64,000 bases of DNA from Guillardia theta CCMP2712 (lineage: Eukaryota; Cryptophyceae; Pyrenomonadales; Geminigeraceae): positions 96,468 to 160,467 of the forward strand of contig NW_005434533.1 of NCBI RefSeq assembly GCF_000315625.1. Direction: 5' to 3'. Below are positions 37,322 to 51,856 of the stretch, in pieces. The number at the start of each line of letters is the position of its first letter. The first letter of the stretch is position 1. The notes beneath the pieces are model-generated. The model was given only the letters and a program-made list of their open reading frames with translations, was not told the origin of the DNA and searched no databases. A program made the translations under genes and the position numbers.

Positions 37322-40149
37322 ATGCTGGGTCGCGGCGGAGCAGCGGGATGGCCAGCGTTGGCGCTGGTTGCGATGGCAATGGTGGCGTGTGTGCAGGCAG
37401 AAGAAGTCCTCACTCTCACAGAGTCGAACTTCGATGAAGCTGTAAGCTCATCCTGATCCTGCTGAGTCTTGTGGAGAGTTTCCCTCCCCAAAGTCGATAC
37501 TCTTTGTTTTCACTTCCTCCTTGAACGGGAGGAAATGCATTGTTGATATGATTTTCTTCCCACCAGCATGTTCGTACTTCCACTAGACAGCCCTCCTCCA
37601 TGGATGCTTTCCATTTCTAGGATGCCTGACACTCATTTAAGGTCAAGAAACATAGCTTCATGGTTGTTGAATTCTACGCTCCATGGTGAGTTTCATCGGG
37701 CTGCTCAAGGTAGCATGGTTTGACTTGTCCTTCTGCAGGTGCGGACACTGCAAGTCGCTGGCCCCTGAATATGAGAAGGTAAGAGCATTCACTGCTCCTG
37801 CTGTCGGTGGCAGCTGTTCTTGTCGTGACGTTCCATCGCAAACACCTTGTGGGCACGCACCATTGCGCTGAGATGCATGAGATTCCTGATCGCTCATGTC
37901 AACGTTGCATTACTGTTCCTTCACATGTTACCCTCTCAATCGAACAAGGAGCTCGCGCTCAGTGTGGACGCTGATGCTGCTTCTCTCAGGCTGCCGTCGC
38001 CCTCAAGGGAGACAAGTCTGCCGGGCAGGAGATCATTCTTGCCAAGGTCGACGCCACCGTTGAGAGGTGGACGAGCTAGCGCATGCTCAGGAGGCAGAGC
38101 CTGACAGCAGCATGCAGGAACTTGGCGGAGAAGTACGGCATCGGAGGCTTTCCTACCCTGAAGATCTTCGAGAACCATGACGCCGCCGCTCCTTCAGAAT
38201 ACGCTGGGCCCAGAGATGCGACGGGCATTGTCAGTTTCTTGAAGAAGCGAGCAGGACCAGCATCGCTGGAGGTCACAAGCGATGCACAGGCCAAGGAGCT
38301 CAAGGTAGCCTCTGCCCTTCCTCTCTCGCTTTGTGTTGATGGTTGGGAGCAGGAGAAGAACTCTGTTATCGTTGTCAACACCGGAAAGGCAGACAGCACG
38401 TGGACGTCGATCGCTAACTCCATGCGGGATGCAGTGCTCTGGGTTCACACGTCCAACAAGCAGGCTATGAGCGCGTTCGGCGTGAAGAGTGGGACGATCA
38501 CGATGCTGAAGACCTTCGATGAGAAGACTGTGACTTACTCCGGGTCGCTCACCGATGCCAAGAAGATCAAGGACTTTGTGAACGAGCACAGGGTTGAGAT
38601 CGGCCTGTTCGTGAAGAAGGGAGACCAGGGAGCCCTCAAGATTGTGTTCGAGGACGAGAACAAGCCCAACGTGTTCCTCTTCACCAACGATGACAAGGCC
38701 GGGCTTGACGCCCTCAAGGCTGTTGGCAAGAGCCACCGCAAGGACATGGTCTTTGCTTACTTCGTCGCTTCCGACTTCCCCGAGGCGTTCTCCCACTTCA
38801 GCATGGAGAAGTTCGTCGACTCCTCCTTGCCCAAGGTTCTGATCGAGGACAGAAAGGAAGGACTCCGCTATCTCATGCAGGAGGCCGTATCTCAGACCAG
38901 CCTGCAGAAGTTTGTCCAGGGCTACAAGGCCAAGACTATCGAGCCCTACCTCAAGTCGGAGGAGGCGCCGGCCGACAACTCCGGGCCCGTCAAGGTCATC
39001 GTGGGCAACACGTACGAGGCTGATGTGCTCAAGAGCCAAAAGTGGGTCTTCCTTGAGGCGTACGCGCCATGGTGCGGCCACTGCAAGCGCCTGGAGCCCA
39101 TCTGGACTGAACTCGGCAAGGCGTTCAACAAGTGAGGATGGAGGATGAGGATGGAGGAAGGGGGGCGGGGGGGAGAAGGATGGTGTATGGATGTGGAGAC
39201 AGGGAGGTTGGAAGCAGCGTCAAGGGCGCGAGGTGGGGAAGTAGATCACTGATGACAGTCTGGGAGCAGGGAGGATGTGATCATTGCCAAGGTTGACGCA
39301 ACTGCCAATGACCTTCCTAAGTCACTCAACATTAAGGTTTTTGCCCCTTCTCCTCCATTTCTTCTCGCTGAAGCTACAGTAGGGCTTTCCTACCCTGATG
39401 CTCTTCAAGGGAGACGGGTCACTCCCTGAGATGTACAGCGGTAAGTTGCTTTGAGGAATAGGAAGGGGGGGGGGGGGTGCTGGTTAGATCGCATGCGCAG
39501 CGTTGGGGATGTGGCGAAGTCGGAGGGGTCGGAGGAGACGGAAGAGGCGGAGGGGAGGAAGAAGATTTAACCGGCTTCAACAGGAGGAAGAGAGTTCAAT
39601 GATCTGGCAAGCTTCGTGACCTCCAAGACTGGAGCCAAGGCATGAGCCTCTTGCGCTCGCGTCGTTTGCTGACTTCCTTGTTGTAGATGAAGGAGGGATT
39701 CAAGCCTTCCGTCACAGAGCAGGGCAGCTCAGAGACCACAGAAAAGAAGATCCTCCGCTTCATGGCTACCCAGTTCCAGGTATGTTCCCCTCCTCCCTCC
39801 TCCCCTCCCTCTCTCCCTCCGTCCGCTTTTCTGTACTCCCGGGCCCCTCCGTTCAGAACCGCTGGTCTGAATGACTTCTCCTTCCCCCTTGTCTGCTCTA
39901 GTGCTCAACCTAACCTCGCCTTCAGCTCCCTCTCATGGGCCCTGAGTACACCGTGAGCGGCCTCTGGCTTGCAGCCATGGTGGTCTTCCTCCTCTTCATT
40001 GCCTCCGTGTCCCTCGTTATCGCCTGCATCTCCAAGGATCCAAGCCCCAAGGCCGCGGTAAACTCCCACTTCTCCCTCCCCCTCTCCCTGGCCATGTTGC
40101 TTTTCCTAACATCAGTGATAATCTGCAGGGTAACAAGAAGACCGACTAA
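37322..40149 (+). CDS. Protein disulfide isomerase, membrane-anchored
   Basis: Twelve exons: 37322-37441, 37642-37685, 37739-37778, 37990-38066, 38118-38304, 38353-39131, 39270-39336, 39383-39440, 39584-39639, 39687-39779, 39926-40057, 40129-40149, giving 557 aa. A signal peptide ends near CVQAEE. Two thioredoxin domains each carry APWCGHC, with two inactive ones between, the classic a-b-b'-a' layout of PDI. It should oxidise and isomerise disulfides in the ER. Unlike usual soluble PDIs ending in KDEL, this one has a C-terminal transmembrane helix (GLWLAAMVVFLLFIASVSL) and ends GNKKTD, which fits a dilysine ER-retrieval signal. Intron 39640-39686 has a GC donor. Confidence 0.93.
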
Positions 40150-40292
40150 GACGAGCACGAGAAAATATTTTATTGAGTAGAATTGAGTTGCGTTAGAACT
40201 TTAAACATGCTGGAGGGATCACAGTGAACTTGTGAGAGTGTGCCGGAGGCTCCTAGACACGATCCCTGCCCTTCCTCCTTCTTTCTCTGCAT

Positions 40293-42062
40293 TCACGCGA
40301 AGTGAGTCTTATCGTCCCAGTTGTCCGTCTCCAGCAGGGGCTTGCGGTAAGGTCCCATGAAGTCATGGTCAATAGTAGACTCGCCCAGCTCTCCCTGCTC
40401 ACTGACGTCAGTGCGAGGAGGGGAGGAGGTGGGAGAAGCAGACTGGGAGGCTTCAGGGGCAGGAGGGCAACGAGGAAAAGGAGGGAGTAATCATCAGCAA
40501 ACGCAGCACCTTGAGGTGGATCCCAGTGATTTGCTGCGAGACAAGCGACCCGACTGCAGGAGCAAGCTTGAAGCCGTGCCCTGGACGACTGACGTCAGCA
40601 GTGGAGAAAAGAGAGGGAGGGAGAACAGGAGTAAAGGAGCAATTTTGCTATGGCAAGAGGTTGAGAGTGAAGGCAAGGACAAAGACCTGAGAATCCGTTG
40701 CATGCCCACAAGCCCTTCACTTTGGTCTGACCGATCATGGGATGGACGTCATCCTACATAATCGTCAGTACGAGCGCAAGGACATATTGAGCGCGATTCA
40801 CCTGGTTCACGGTGTACATGCTCGAGAACCCGACGATGCTTCCGGAGGTAGGGAGGCCGGGAAGGCGGTGGAAGACGGCGTTCAAGTACTCCTGTAGAGC
40901 AAGTTAGGAACCAGCCAGCCTCTCCACCACTTGAAATCACCTGCTTGAAGTCCGGATCGAGGTTCTGGTTGTAGTCGTCGGGATCAACAATCTCTGACTC
41001 GAATCTGAGGTGATCTGGTAAGAAATATTCTTGCCAGCACTGAGCAAGTGCGATCTCTTACCTGTGATCGACGGAGCCGAACACGAGCTGGTTGTTTGCT
41101 CTACGTGGCATGAAGTAGATCCCAGACGCTCCCCAGGTGTCCGCAGTGAAGGGAAGATCGCAGTACTCGTCAGGGATCCACTTGTGACCCACCTGGATGC
41201 GGGTGGGAAGGGCGCTGGTCGAGAGCTTGATGTCGACGGTGTCATTCAACTTGTTGAACCAGGGTCCAGCCGCGTTCACAACCACAGGCGTATCGATCAC
41301 CGCGCCTCCCACAAGCTGCACTCCTGTGAGCTCGGCTCCGTCTCCCTTCTGTCCGTTCTTGGTCAACAGAGTGTCGACCTTCTGCTTGAACCTGACATCC
41401 GCTCCAACCCTTTTCGCCGCAGCGAGAACATCCAGCAGGCAGGTGGAGGAGTCCAGGTGGCCACATCCATGCTCATACAGCACGGAGAACGGCCCAAGGT
41501 TCTGATCGACCTCGTTTCCTTCCTCGTCGAACTTCGGGAATGGCTCCGGGTTCATGAGGGGGAACTTCTTGCGGAATTCGGCTTCATCGAGAACGTCAGA
41601 GTCGACTCCAATCTTCTTCAGCCTCCCCTGCATCATCTGATTGAAATCCTTTGGCTTCCCAAGCATCCACAACGCGCCAGTTTCAGTGAAGTACGCCTGG
41701 GCCTCAGGGTCTCTCAAGTACTCCTTCCAGTTCTTGTAAGCAGTGGTTCCAGACAGGGCCAGCTGCATGGTCGGATCGAAGCTGTAGAAGGCACGCTGGA
41801 ATCCGGTGGAATAACCTGAGGAGCCGAACCCGACAGCTGCCGCTTGCTCGAGCACAATAACCTTGAGGTTCTCAGCCCTGCGCTTGAGCTGGTAGGCGAT
41901 GTTGAGACCCATGATACCTCCTCCAACAATCACAACATCGGCTGTCTCCTTGGAACTCATCCACCTTGCTCTTCCCGCCTCCTTCAACAGCCTCCCTCTC
42001 TTTCCTCCTCCTCTTGCCATCGCCCGCATGCCATGCGCCGCAGCACTAAGCCACCCCTGCAT
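40293..42062 (-). CDS. Mitochondrial FAD-dependent oxidoreductase (DAO / FOXRED1-like)
   Basis: Six exons on the minus strand: 41062-42062, 40941-41004, 40802-40891, 40687-40753, 40510-40580, 40293-40394, giving 464 aa. The first ~38 residues are Arg/Ala/Gly-rich without acids (ending RARWMSS), a typical mitochondrial presequence. The FAD-binding Rossmann motif is VVIVGGGIMGLNIAYQL. Further DAO-family signatures are GSSGYSTG, VVNAAGPWFNKL, and near the C-terminus GLWACNGFSGHGFKLAPAVG. The protein may oxidise an N-methyl or D-amino acid substrate, or act in complex I assembly as FOXRED1 does; the sequence alone does not decide. The start at 42062 is the first ATG of the frame. Confidence 0.88.
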
Positions 42063-43649
42063 TGTTGACCGTGACCACACCCCGACACCCACCCCCTATT
42101 TATAGACTCCAAATACACCCCACCCATCAAATGACCAATGCCACATGTCATCAAGGTGGGGTACCTACCACTACCCCTGCTCGGCGAGAATGGGGATACC
42201 ACCCCTCCTTTGATAGAGCGCCCCTTTTCTTCTGCTCTTGCTTCACCACCATATTGACTACCCCTACCCTACCCATTTCTCAAAATACCCCTCAAAAGAC
42301 AGCCTCAACGAGGGGTAACTGATACACCCTACCCCATTTTTCAGCAAACCATCAGTTCCTTGTCTTTTGTAACCCATGATCTACCCCTACCCATTGTTTC
42401 CAACAAAGAGCAGGTACCCCACCTTTGAATCTCATACCCCTCTTCTTCGTTCAGGACCCATAAAATTTCATACCAAAGTACCCACTCATGAAGAATATTA
42501 GACTACCCTCACCCCCTTGCAAAGAAAATTCGCCTTTTTATACCCACCCTTTCGGATCATTTCGATTACCCACCCCGCAACCCTGCAAAGTCCCTGCACG
42601 CCACCACCCCCCAGTATATTCAACTTTGTTTGTAACCCACCTTGGTCAGACAACAAACGGATTCAGTAAAAGGGACGGGTCACTCTCCTGTAAGTCTAGT
42701 ACCCACCCACCCTCACAAATTCTGCTGTCCTTGCATGGCACGTGTTCCATTCGTAGTCAGTAGATCGTGAAGATATTTTGTCCTTGTACTTTCATATGAT
42801 GTCTATCTGAGGCGGATTGGAAAAACTTACCCGTGTAAAGTGCACTGGTCAAATGCTATTGGTCAAAATGGTTCAAATCATGGTCAAATTATGATCCGAT
42901 GGTTTCTTCAGTTCAGTGCCATCTCGGACCAGTCAGGGCCCGGGAAAGCGAAATCCGATCGGACTCCGGGTCACGGCCAGGCCCCCGCCGGCGGGCCAAC
43001 TAAAAAGCCCGCCTCAATGTCGTGAGGGGGCAGAAGATTCAACATAGAAAAACATGCGAGCGGGAAGAGGACAGCAGTTCTAAATGCGCACGAAGAGACG
43101 AGGAATGCACTTTGTACAGAAATGAACAAGGATGACAGGAGGAAGATGGAGAGATGGAGCAGAGGAAAAGGGAAGGCAAATGATGAGATGCTTTGGAGGG
43201 AGAGGAGTTGGCGATAAGCGGAAGACGGGTTGGGATCAGGAAGAATGAAGAGGAGATAGGTTGTTGTCAAGTTTAGATGGAACGAAAGGTAGGGCAAGCA
43301 TTAGGAGGAAGATAGCAAAGGGACAGGTAAAGGAAGATGAATAGACAGTCGCACAATCATATCAGTGACGGATCGAGGCATCAAAGGGATGACAAGGCGA
43401 CTAAAGGAGGAAGGGGTATAAGATTCGATAGAGTCTTTCGTGGAGGACAAGTCTTTCCCACACTCTCACTCCCTTTTTTCTGTTTTCGCTCATTGCTGAT
43501 ATACTCATTTTTACTCAAGGCCTACTTCGAATACATTCATTCGGCGTGTTCCTCGAGATTCACCATCAAATAGAGCGTAGCAGCAGCTGCTGATCCAAAG
43601 GACAGCTTACCCTGTATTGCGGCGAAATCCGGATCTCTCTTTGTTGATC
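42063..43649. repeat. Intergenic rich in TACCCC words, with a GC-rich block
   Basis: From 42090 to about 42720 the plus strand is full of TACCCC, CACCCC and CTACCCCTACCC words, the complement of the GGGGTA words upstream of other genes. A GC-rich block with GGGCCCGG and AATCCGATCGGACTCCGGG lies at 42935-43010. Purine-rich DNA follows to 43330. No gene seen. Confidence 0.55.
42096..42105 (-). promoter_or_regulatory. Candidate TATA box of the FAD oxidoreductase gene
   Basis: CTATAAATAG on the minus strand, about 34-43 nt upstream of the ATG at 42062. The spacing parallels that of the GST gene's TATA-like motif. Confidence 0.45.
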
Positions 43650-44743
43650 ATGGTCGTTCAACTGTATCACAAGCATCCAAGGCAGCGGAATGCTGCGGCC
43701 AAACACGAGGACGGAGTGGATGAAAATGATGACTGGCCCTCATCCTCCTCCTTTGACGGCGGGCTACAGTCAGCGATGCAGCAGAGACTGGTGGGAGTTT
43801 CAAGGCGATGGAAAGTCCGCAATCATGGAGCCTGGGAGCCTTCAACGAACATCTCGACAGAAACGTTCAATGATGACTACTTCCGCAGAGTGAGGGAGGA
43901 GAATCGCCGCACCCTGGACAAGCTCAGGTCCAGTCACGCTCAGCACCTGGAGCAGGCGCACCAACTTCTACTGCGGGGCGACGCCATGACGACGGAGTTG
44001 GACAGGGTGGAGCTGACACTCCGCCTGCTGCCAAAGCTCAGCTTCTCTAATCAGCACGAGGCTGCTGATGGTCCCTCCATCCGCCCTCACAGCTGGGCCA
44101 ACAACCGGTGGAGGAGCGAGGATGGGGAAGGACATGTGCATGCGGCAGGCAATGGTGGCAAGACCGCCATGCGACATTCAGATGGACTGATGAGCAGCAG
44201 AGCGTATGCCGAAGTCTCTGCATCAAGCACGGAGAAGGAGGAAGGGAAGAAAGACTACGGCCTCTTCAGCGGAAGGATCGGCGAGGTGAGGAACCGCTCA
44301 ACCGGGAAGAACGGCGGGACGAACGGCGGGACGAATGTCGCGTGCTCGGGAGGAGAGAGCTGGAAGGAGCAAGGGACGATGTCGGCAGGTCTGTTGGAGA
44401 TGAGAAAGCTGGAAGGTGTGACTCTGACATTCATGGCATCGGCAGCTGTTGCTCCTCGGTCAAGAGACAGGTCAGTAGGTACCCCTAGCCCACACACTTG
44501 TGATTCCTTTGCTGTGTCAGGATCGTTGGGCCCGAGGACGTGGTCAAAGACTTTCACGAGAGGAAGTCCAAGGCCCTTGAGCTGATCTGGAGGCACTCGG
44601 GAGAGGAGGGGATGAGGAGGAGGGGCGAGTTTTGGGTGGAAGGGTTGGATAGAGTCATCGACGAAGTGCAGAGGAGGAGTGAGAATCGCAGGGAAGACAA
44701 CGACAGGATGAAGCATGCGACGCTCTCCTCCTTTGTAGTCTAG
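43650..44743 (+). CDS. Unknown protein, partly coiled coil
   Basis: Two exons, 43650-44470 and 44521-44743, joined AG|G, giving 347 aa. The predicted protein is hydrophilic. Residues ~75-130 form a charged helix (DDYFRRVREENRRTLDKL, HLEQAHQLLLRGDAM). A low-complexity Gly/Asn/Thr segment (GGTNGGTN) lies near residue 225. The C-terminal exon encodes another helix (VKDFHERKSKALELIWRH) and ends ATLSSFVV. I do not recognise a domain. The ATG at 43650 is chosen because the frame upstream is not protein-like. Confidence 0.6.
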
Positions 44744-45155
44744 CTGGATCACCGGCATGCTCTTAACGAGACGGCACGCATGATGCAAGGATACTGTTTC
44801 GAATGGATTTTTCTTTCCCACATCTCTCCTCCTTGCCGTCGTCATTTTTCCCTTCCGCTCACTCATTCTCTGCCCCTCTGTCACTCAAGCATCCTTCATC
44901 TTGCTCCTCGCTACCGCCCTCTCCCTGCCCCGCCCATCCCTCCCTTCCCCCCTCCCCTCGGAAGCTCTCCCGTCCTTATCCCTCAGCTCTTTTCATATAT
45001 TTGCATAAAGCCCGCTCCCTTGCCCTCGTTGCAATCCCCCTCCCCTCCCCTACCTTCCCCCCCCCGCCCCACCCGCCCCCGGTCTCCCTCCACCCCCGCC
45101 GTCCTTCCCGCTCGCTTCACACCACAGGCCAGTACTCCTCGCCTCCCTTGCCAGC
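44744..45155. other. Intergenic, C-rich
   Basis: No gene seen. A strongly C/T-rich stretch (44820-45130, with C-runs near 45056-45066) directly precedes the start of the next gene and is probably its promoter and 5' UTR. Confidence 0.45.
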
Positions 45156-46466
45156 ATGTCGGAAGCGCAGATGAAGTTCTTGGAGGAGAGGAGGAGGCAG
45201 CGAGCTAGCGAGAGTCAGCAGACGTCCAACGGCTCTGCTCCAGACGATGGCGCAGGGCAACCTCAGCGGTACACCGGCTACGGGTCGTTCGGGGCACAGG
45301 AGGAGGCGCTGCCTGTGGTCAAGACGGAGGATGTGTGGCGATGGAAGAGCGGGGAGGGGAGGCTGGGAACCTACTTCGTCGCGCACCATCAACCCACAGG
45401 CGCGACTGTCGAGCTCTTGCAAGGTCCGTGATTGACCACTTGCGGCAACATGCTGATCAGCGTCCTCTTGCTCCTCACAGACATGGTTGGAGGCTTCTCC
45501 TTCCAGCGCGTCAGGGGGAGTCAGGTAGAGGGAGGAAGAGGAGGGGGAGGAGATGGGGTGGGGGAGGAGACCCTGTTTGATGTTCGATTATAGATCAAGT
45601 ACTGTACTCCTCTCGGAAGCATCCAGGATGAAGACTCTCCCTTCGCTCCTGCTGTCATGCAGTCACTTGCCAACGTTGTCCCTTGTTGCGACACGAAAGC
45701 TGCTGACATGTGCACGTAGGGAGGAGGAGCGAAGCTGGTGGCAGGAACGGACACAGGAGCATGGGGGAAGCTCAAGGTATGACCTGTTCCTGCATGGAGA
45801 TGGGGAAATTGTCGCACTGCTCACTTGAGGATCATTACAGGAAGCGAAGCACAACCTCGTCTTGAATGCAAAAGTTCAGGAGAGTGACCGCAAATGTCGC
45901 TACATGTGCATCTAACGATATCTCTCTCTTCCCCCCCCCCCCCCCTCCCCCTTCTTCTTATTTCGATGGTTTCCGAACTCTCTCCTGCTCCCAACTCTCT
46001 CGCCGGTCTCCCCTCCTGCACACGACTTGCATTTCTTCATTCTCCCGACTCTGCCTCACACATTTAATTCCTCTGTCTCTCGTTGCCACTTCTTCTATAC
46101 AGGAGCGGTCGGGAGAAGAAAGTGCGGAGCTACACTTCACTGTGGATGGGTTTATCTTCAAATCTGTGATCATCCTCATCAACTCGCTTTCAGTCACTGA
46201 AGGTGCTCGTGGTTAGGCTTCAGGTGCAAAGAACGTGCTGGTCAAACAAGGAGAATTCTCCGTAATCAACCTTGATGAGGTGAGAGTATCTGTGTATGCG
46301 ACATTGCCGATGACCCTCTCCCAGTTCCATCGTTTGATACGATAATCACAAACCATTCATCATCAGATGTTTCATTTCCATTCTACATCCACCTCCTCCA
46401 TCCGCATTGCAGGTTGTGAGAATTTTGCTTGCATCAGAAGCACATGAAACAAATCAAAACCCCTGA
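45156..46466 (+). CDS. Unknown 230-aa protein
   Basis: Eight exons with closing phases: 45156-45423, 45481-45524, 45594-45674, 45720-45776, 45841-45873, 46103-46202, 46224-46279, 46413-46466. The start is charged and helical (MSEAQMKFLEERRRQRASES), then Gly/Gln-rich. The middle has WRWKSGEGRLGTYFVAHH and FSFQRVRGSQIKYCTPLGS. The C-terminal half, ELHFTVDGFIFKSVIILINSL and NVLVKQGEFSVINLDEVV, looks beta-rich. No targeting signal or recognised domain. It converges on the SF3B5 gene with about 140 bp between stops. Confidence 0.65.
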
Positions 46467-46608
46467 TTTTTTACACAAACTGTTGTAGAAGAAATGAAGA
46501 CAACATCGTGATAAATTTGATGGTTCAATAAGAAAGGATGTAGAAACGCCAAGACCACGTTCCATCACTTCTACAGTCGACAACGAAAACAGAGAAGCCG
46601 ACAGGGAC

Positions 46609-46869
46609 TTAATCATCTTCCTTCTTGGGAGGTTTGCCGCAAGGAGAGAGCATCTTCTGCAAGTACTGGTACTTCAAACGCCCGATACTCTCGTTCTCCG
46701 CCACTGAGTTGTACGCTAGCAGGGAGTAATGCCCAATGTACGCGGCATACGTGTCCCGGTGTTGGTTCACCGCCCATTCCCACTTTGAAGTATCGGCATG
46801 GCCAGTGCCGACATATTTCATCTGCAGGTGCTCCTGCTGACTGTAGACTGACTTGGCATCGGAGGACAT
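46609..46869 (-). CDS. SF3B5: Splicing factor 3B subunit 5 (SF3b10)
   Basis: An intronless 86-aa frame that matches SF3b10 along its length: SQQEHLQMKYVGTGHADTSK near the start, WEWAVNQHRDTYAAYIGHY in the middle, and ENES..R.KY..LQKMLSPCGKPP at the end. The family is a small, nearly invariant component of the SF3b complex in the U2 snRNP, contacting SF3B1 at the branch-point recognition site. Length is as expected. Confidence is very high because the family is so conserved. Confidence 0.97.
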   Translation of the reverse strand: MSSDAKSVYSQQEHLQMKYVGTGHADTSKWEWAVNQHRDTYAAYIGHYSLLAYNSVAENESIGRLKYQYLQKMLSPCGKPPKKEDD

Positions 46870-47597
46870 CTTTGGAAATAAAGTTTGACCGCGACTGAGT
46901 TAGAAGAGAAGTGTATCTGATTGGACCTTGATCTGTGTTTATCTGCTCTGCACTCTGCAACCCCCTTCTTCTTTCTATGTCGTCCTGTTCCTGTACTGCC
47001 GATGCACTTTGATCCTCGTGCTCGTCCTCGTGCTCGTGCTCGTCTTCTCGTACCTCCTCTACCTCCTGTACCTCTTCCTCTTCCTCTCCCGCGCGCGCAC
47101 CTATATAAATATGTATCCTTATAAATAATTTTATTGTGATTTTTGTATAGCATTTAATTTTTTGTAGTACTACAAAATATTTGGTTTATACAAATTATAA
47201 AAACAATATTTTATTATTGAGCCGGCTCAGTAATTTAATCGTAGTGTTACTAAAACCATTCATAGTATCAATTTTATATCTCTGGAAGGTTTCAAACCAG
47301 TGAACGGTTTCAACCGAGACGCCCGGGCCGGGGCGTGTAAACCGTTCACGGTTGAACTGAGAACCACCTGGCCCGGGCCGGGCCCGTCACACTTGGCCGG
47401 GCTCAAGTTTTCAAACAGTTCGGAGCCGCGAAGTTCGGAGGTTCTCAGAACTTCACATGAGTGGCCGGGAACCATGGTCGATCCTGGCACCTACTCAGTC
47501 ACTGACGGTCATCCGAGCCTTGGATCTTTACTTGGAGGCTGGTAGTACGCTCTTTAAACCCTTCCTGAAGGCTAGTATGGTACGACTTTAGGCTAGG
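46870..47597. other. Intergenic: AT-rich stretch and GC-rich block
   Basis: CTCGTG hexamer-like repeats occur at 47010-47040. From 47100 to 47290 the DNA is very AT-rich. A GC-rich repeat block with CCCGGGCCGGGGCG and GGCCCGGGCCGGGCCC lies at 47318-47400, with a GTTCACGGTTGAAC-like word nearby. No gene seen. Confidence 0.5.
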
Positions 47598-50691
<3,094 letters not shown>

Positions 50692-51433
50692 GCCATCTGC
50701 AGATAACGAGCAGTATCCGTGAAAGTATCCGTAGCAGTATCCATGCCAAACCGCCTCATGAGACTCAGACTCAGATGCAGTGCCATGATCCCGGCGGGCC
50801 GCCGGGCCGCCGGCCTCAGTACGGTACGGTACGGTACGGTCACCCGGCCCCGGGCCCGGGAGTCAGACCTTAAAAGTCCATGTGCTCCTAACTTCCTTTG
50901 AAAACGAGCCTCCTGGCAGCGGATGAAACCACCGTGACCGGAGGGCTCCTCATTCCATCTGCATCGATTTCCAACATCCCGGAGTCCTGCCTACTATCAT
51001 AGTAGCCTACTTTTACTCAAAGTTAAGTTAAAGATCAGTACGAGGACAATCAGGAGAGTCGAGGAGGCTCATAGTAGCCTGTAACAATTGATCGGACTCA
51101 GCCTTGCATTAAGCCGCCACTTGTCACCTCCTCGACTCTCCTGATTGTCCTCGTACTGATCTTTAACTTAACTTTGAGTAAAGTAGGTCACCCCGACAGT
51201 TGCGAGCTCTTACTTGATGGGCCGGGAAGAGGCCCGGGGGAGGGGTCCTACTGGTTGTGATGGATTCTGTGGGGTGGTGGGGGTGAAGTTGAAGGGTAGG
51301 TCCTACTGCATATCTCATAGCGAAAATGCGAGGGTCGGACTTGGCGCTGATGCCATCATACAGCAGGTAAGGAGAGGAAGAGAGGAGGAGAGGAGGAGAG
51401 GAGGAGAGGAGGAGAGGAGGAGAGGAGGAGAGG
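50692..51433. repeat. Intergenic with GTACGGTACGG repeat, hairpin element and GAGGAG microsatellite
   Basis: A GC-rich block at 50785-50860 contains five tandem ACGGT words (tacggtacggtacggtacgg) and GGCCCCGGGCCCGG. The hairpin element follows at 51006-51187, then GGGGGAGGGG/GGGGTGGTGGGGG words (51235-51290), and a GAGGAG microsatellite (51365-51450). Confidence 0.6.
51006..51187. mobile_element. Near-perfect inverted repeat with 59-nt spacer (MITE-like)
   Basis: Left arm 51006-51067 and right arm 51127-51187 are reverse complements over about 61 nt, differing by one T insertion in the left arm. The spacer is 51068-51126. The arms include AAGTTAAGTTAAAGATCAGT and CGAGGACAATCAGGAGAGTC. The near identity implies recent origin or selection for a hairpin. 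No coding sequence inside. CATAGTAGCCT occurs just outside the left arm and just inside the spacer. Confidence 0.85.
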
Positions 51434-51839
51434 AGGAGAGGAGGAGAGAGCGAGCAGGTTGCAAGACTGTCGAGCCTCGGATACCAGAAGAGATGGCCAT
51501 CTCTTCTCCCCAATGTGGAGCGGGAAACTTAGGCCCGACAATGCAGGATCCAGTCAGTTGTATCGTGATGAGGATTGAAACTGCCATAGCAGACAGGCAA
51601 ACTTTTGGGTGTTTGGCCAGACGGTGTTGAGAATGTTTCGTTAGAGGAGATGGTAGACATGCTCTCAACTGCAACCTCAAACTGCAAGATGTCAGGATGT
51701 AGAGACACTGATCTCTGCACGCAACTATCGCAGATCTCGTCGAACTCCCGCTGCTGAAGTTCACTTTGCAAACTTTGCCATTGAGAAGCTTGAAAGTACA
51801 TTCACTTCTCACGCGGCTGGTGATGTTCCGGATTTCCAT
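51434..51839 (-). CDS. Possible small gene, start only 17 bp from the divergent gene
   Basis: Starting at ATG 51839 the minus strand can be read as MEIRNITSRVRSECTFKL, then a ~50-nt intron (gtgaac...gtgcag), an exon with VSLHPDILQFEVAVESMS, another intron (gtctgc...cctaag) and an exon beginning FPAPHWGEEMAISSGIR. Splice phases close. The 3' part runs into the GAGGAG microsatellite, and I cannot find a convincing end. It may be a real short gene or chance. Confidence 0.3.
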
Positions 51840-51856
51840 GTGCTCCCCTGATCAAC

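Noticed and set aside
41031-41819. 262-codon plus-strand frame opposite the FAD oxidoreductase
   Set aside because: It is the antisense shadow of an exon with clear DAO-family motifs.
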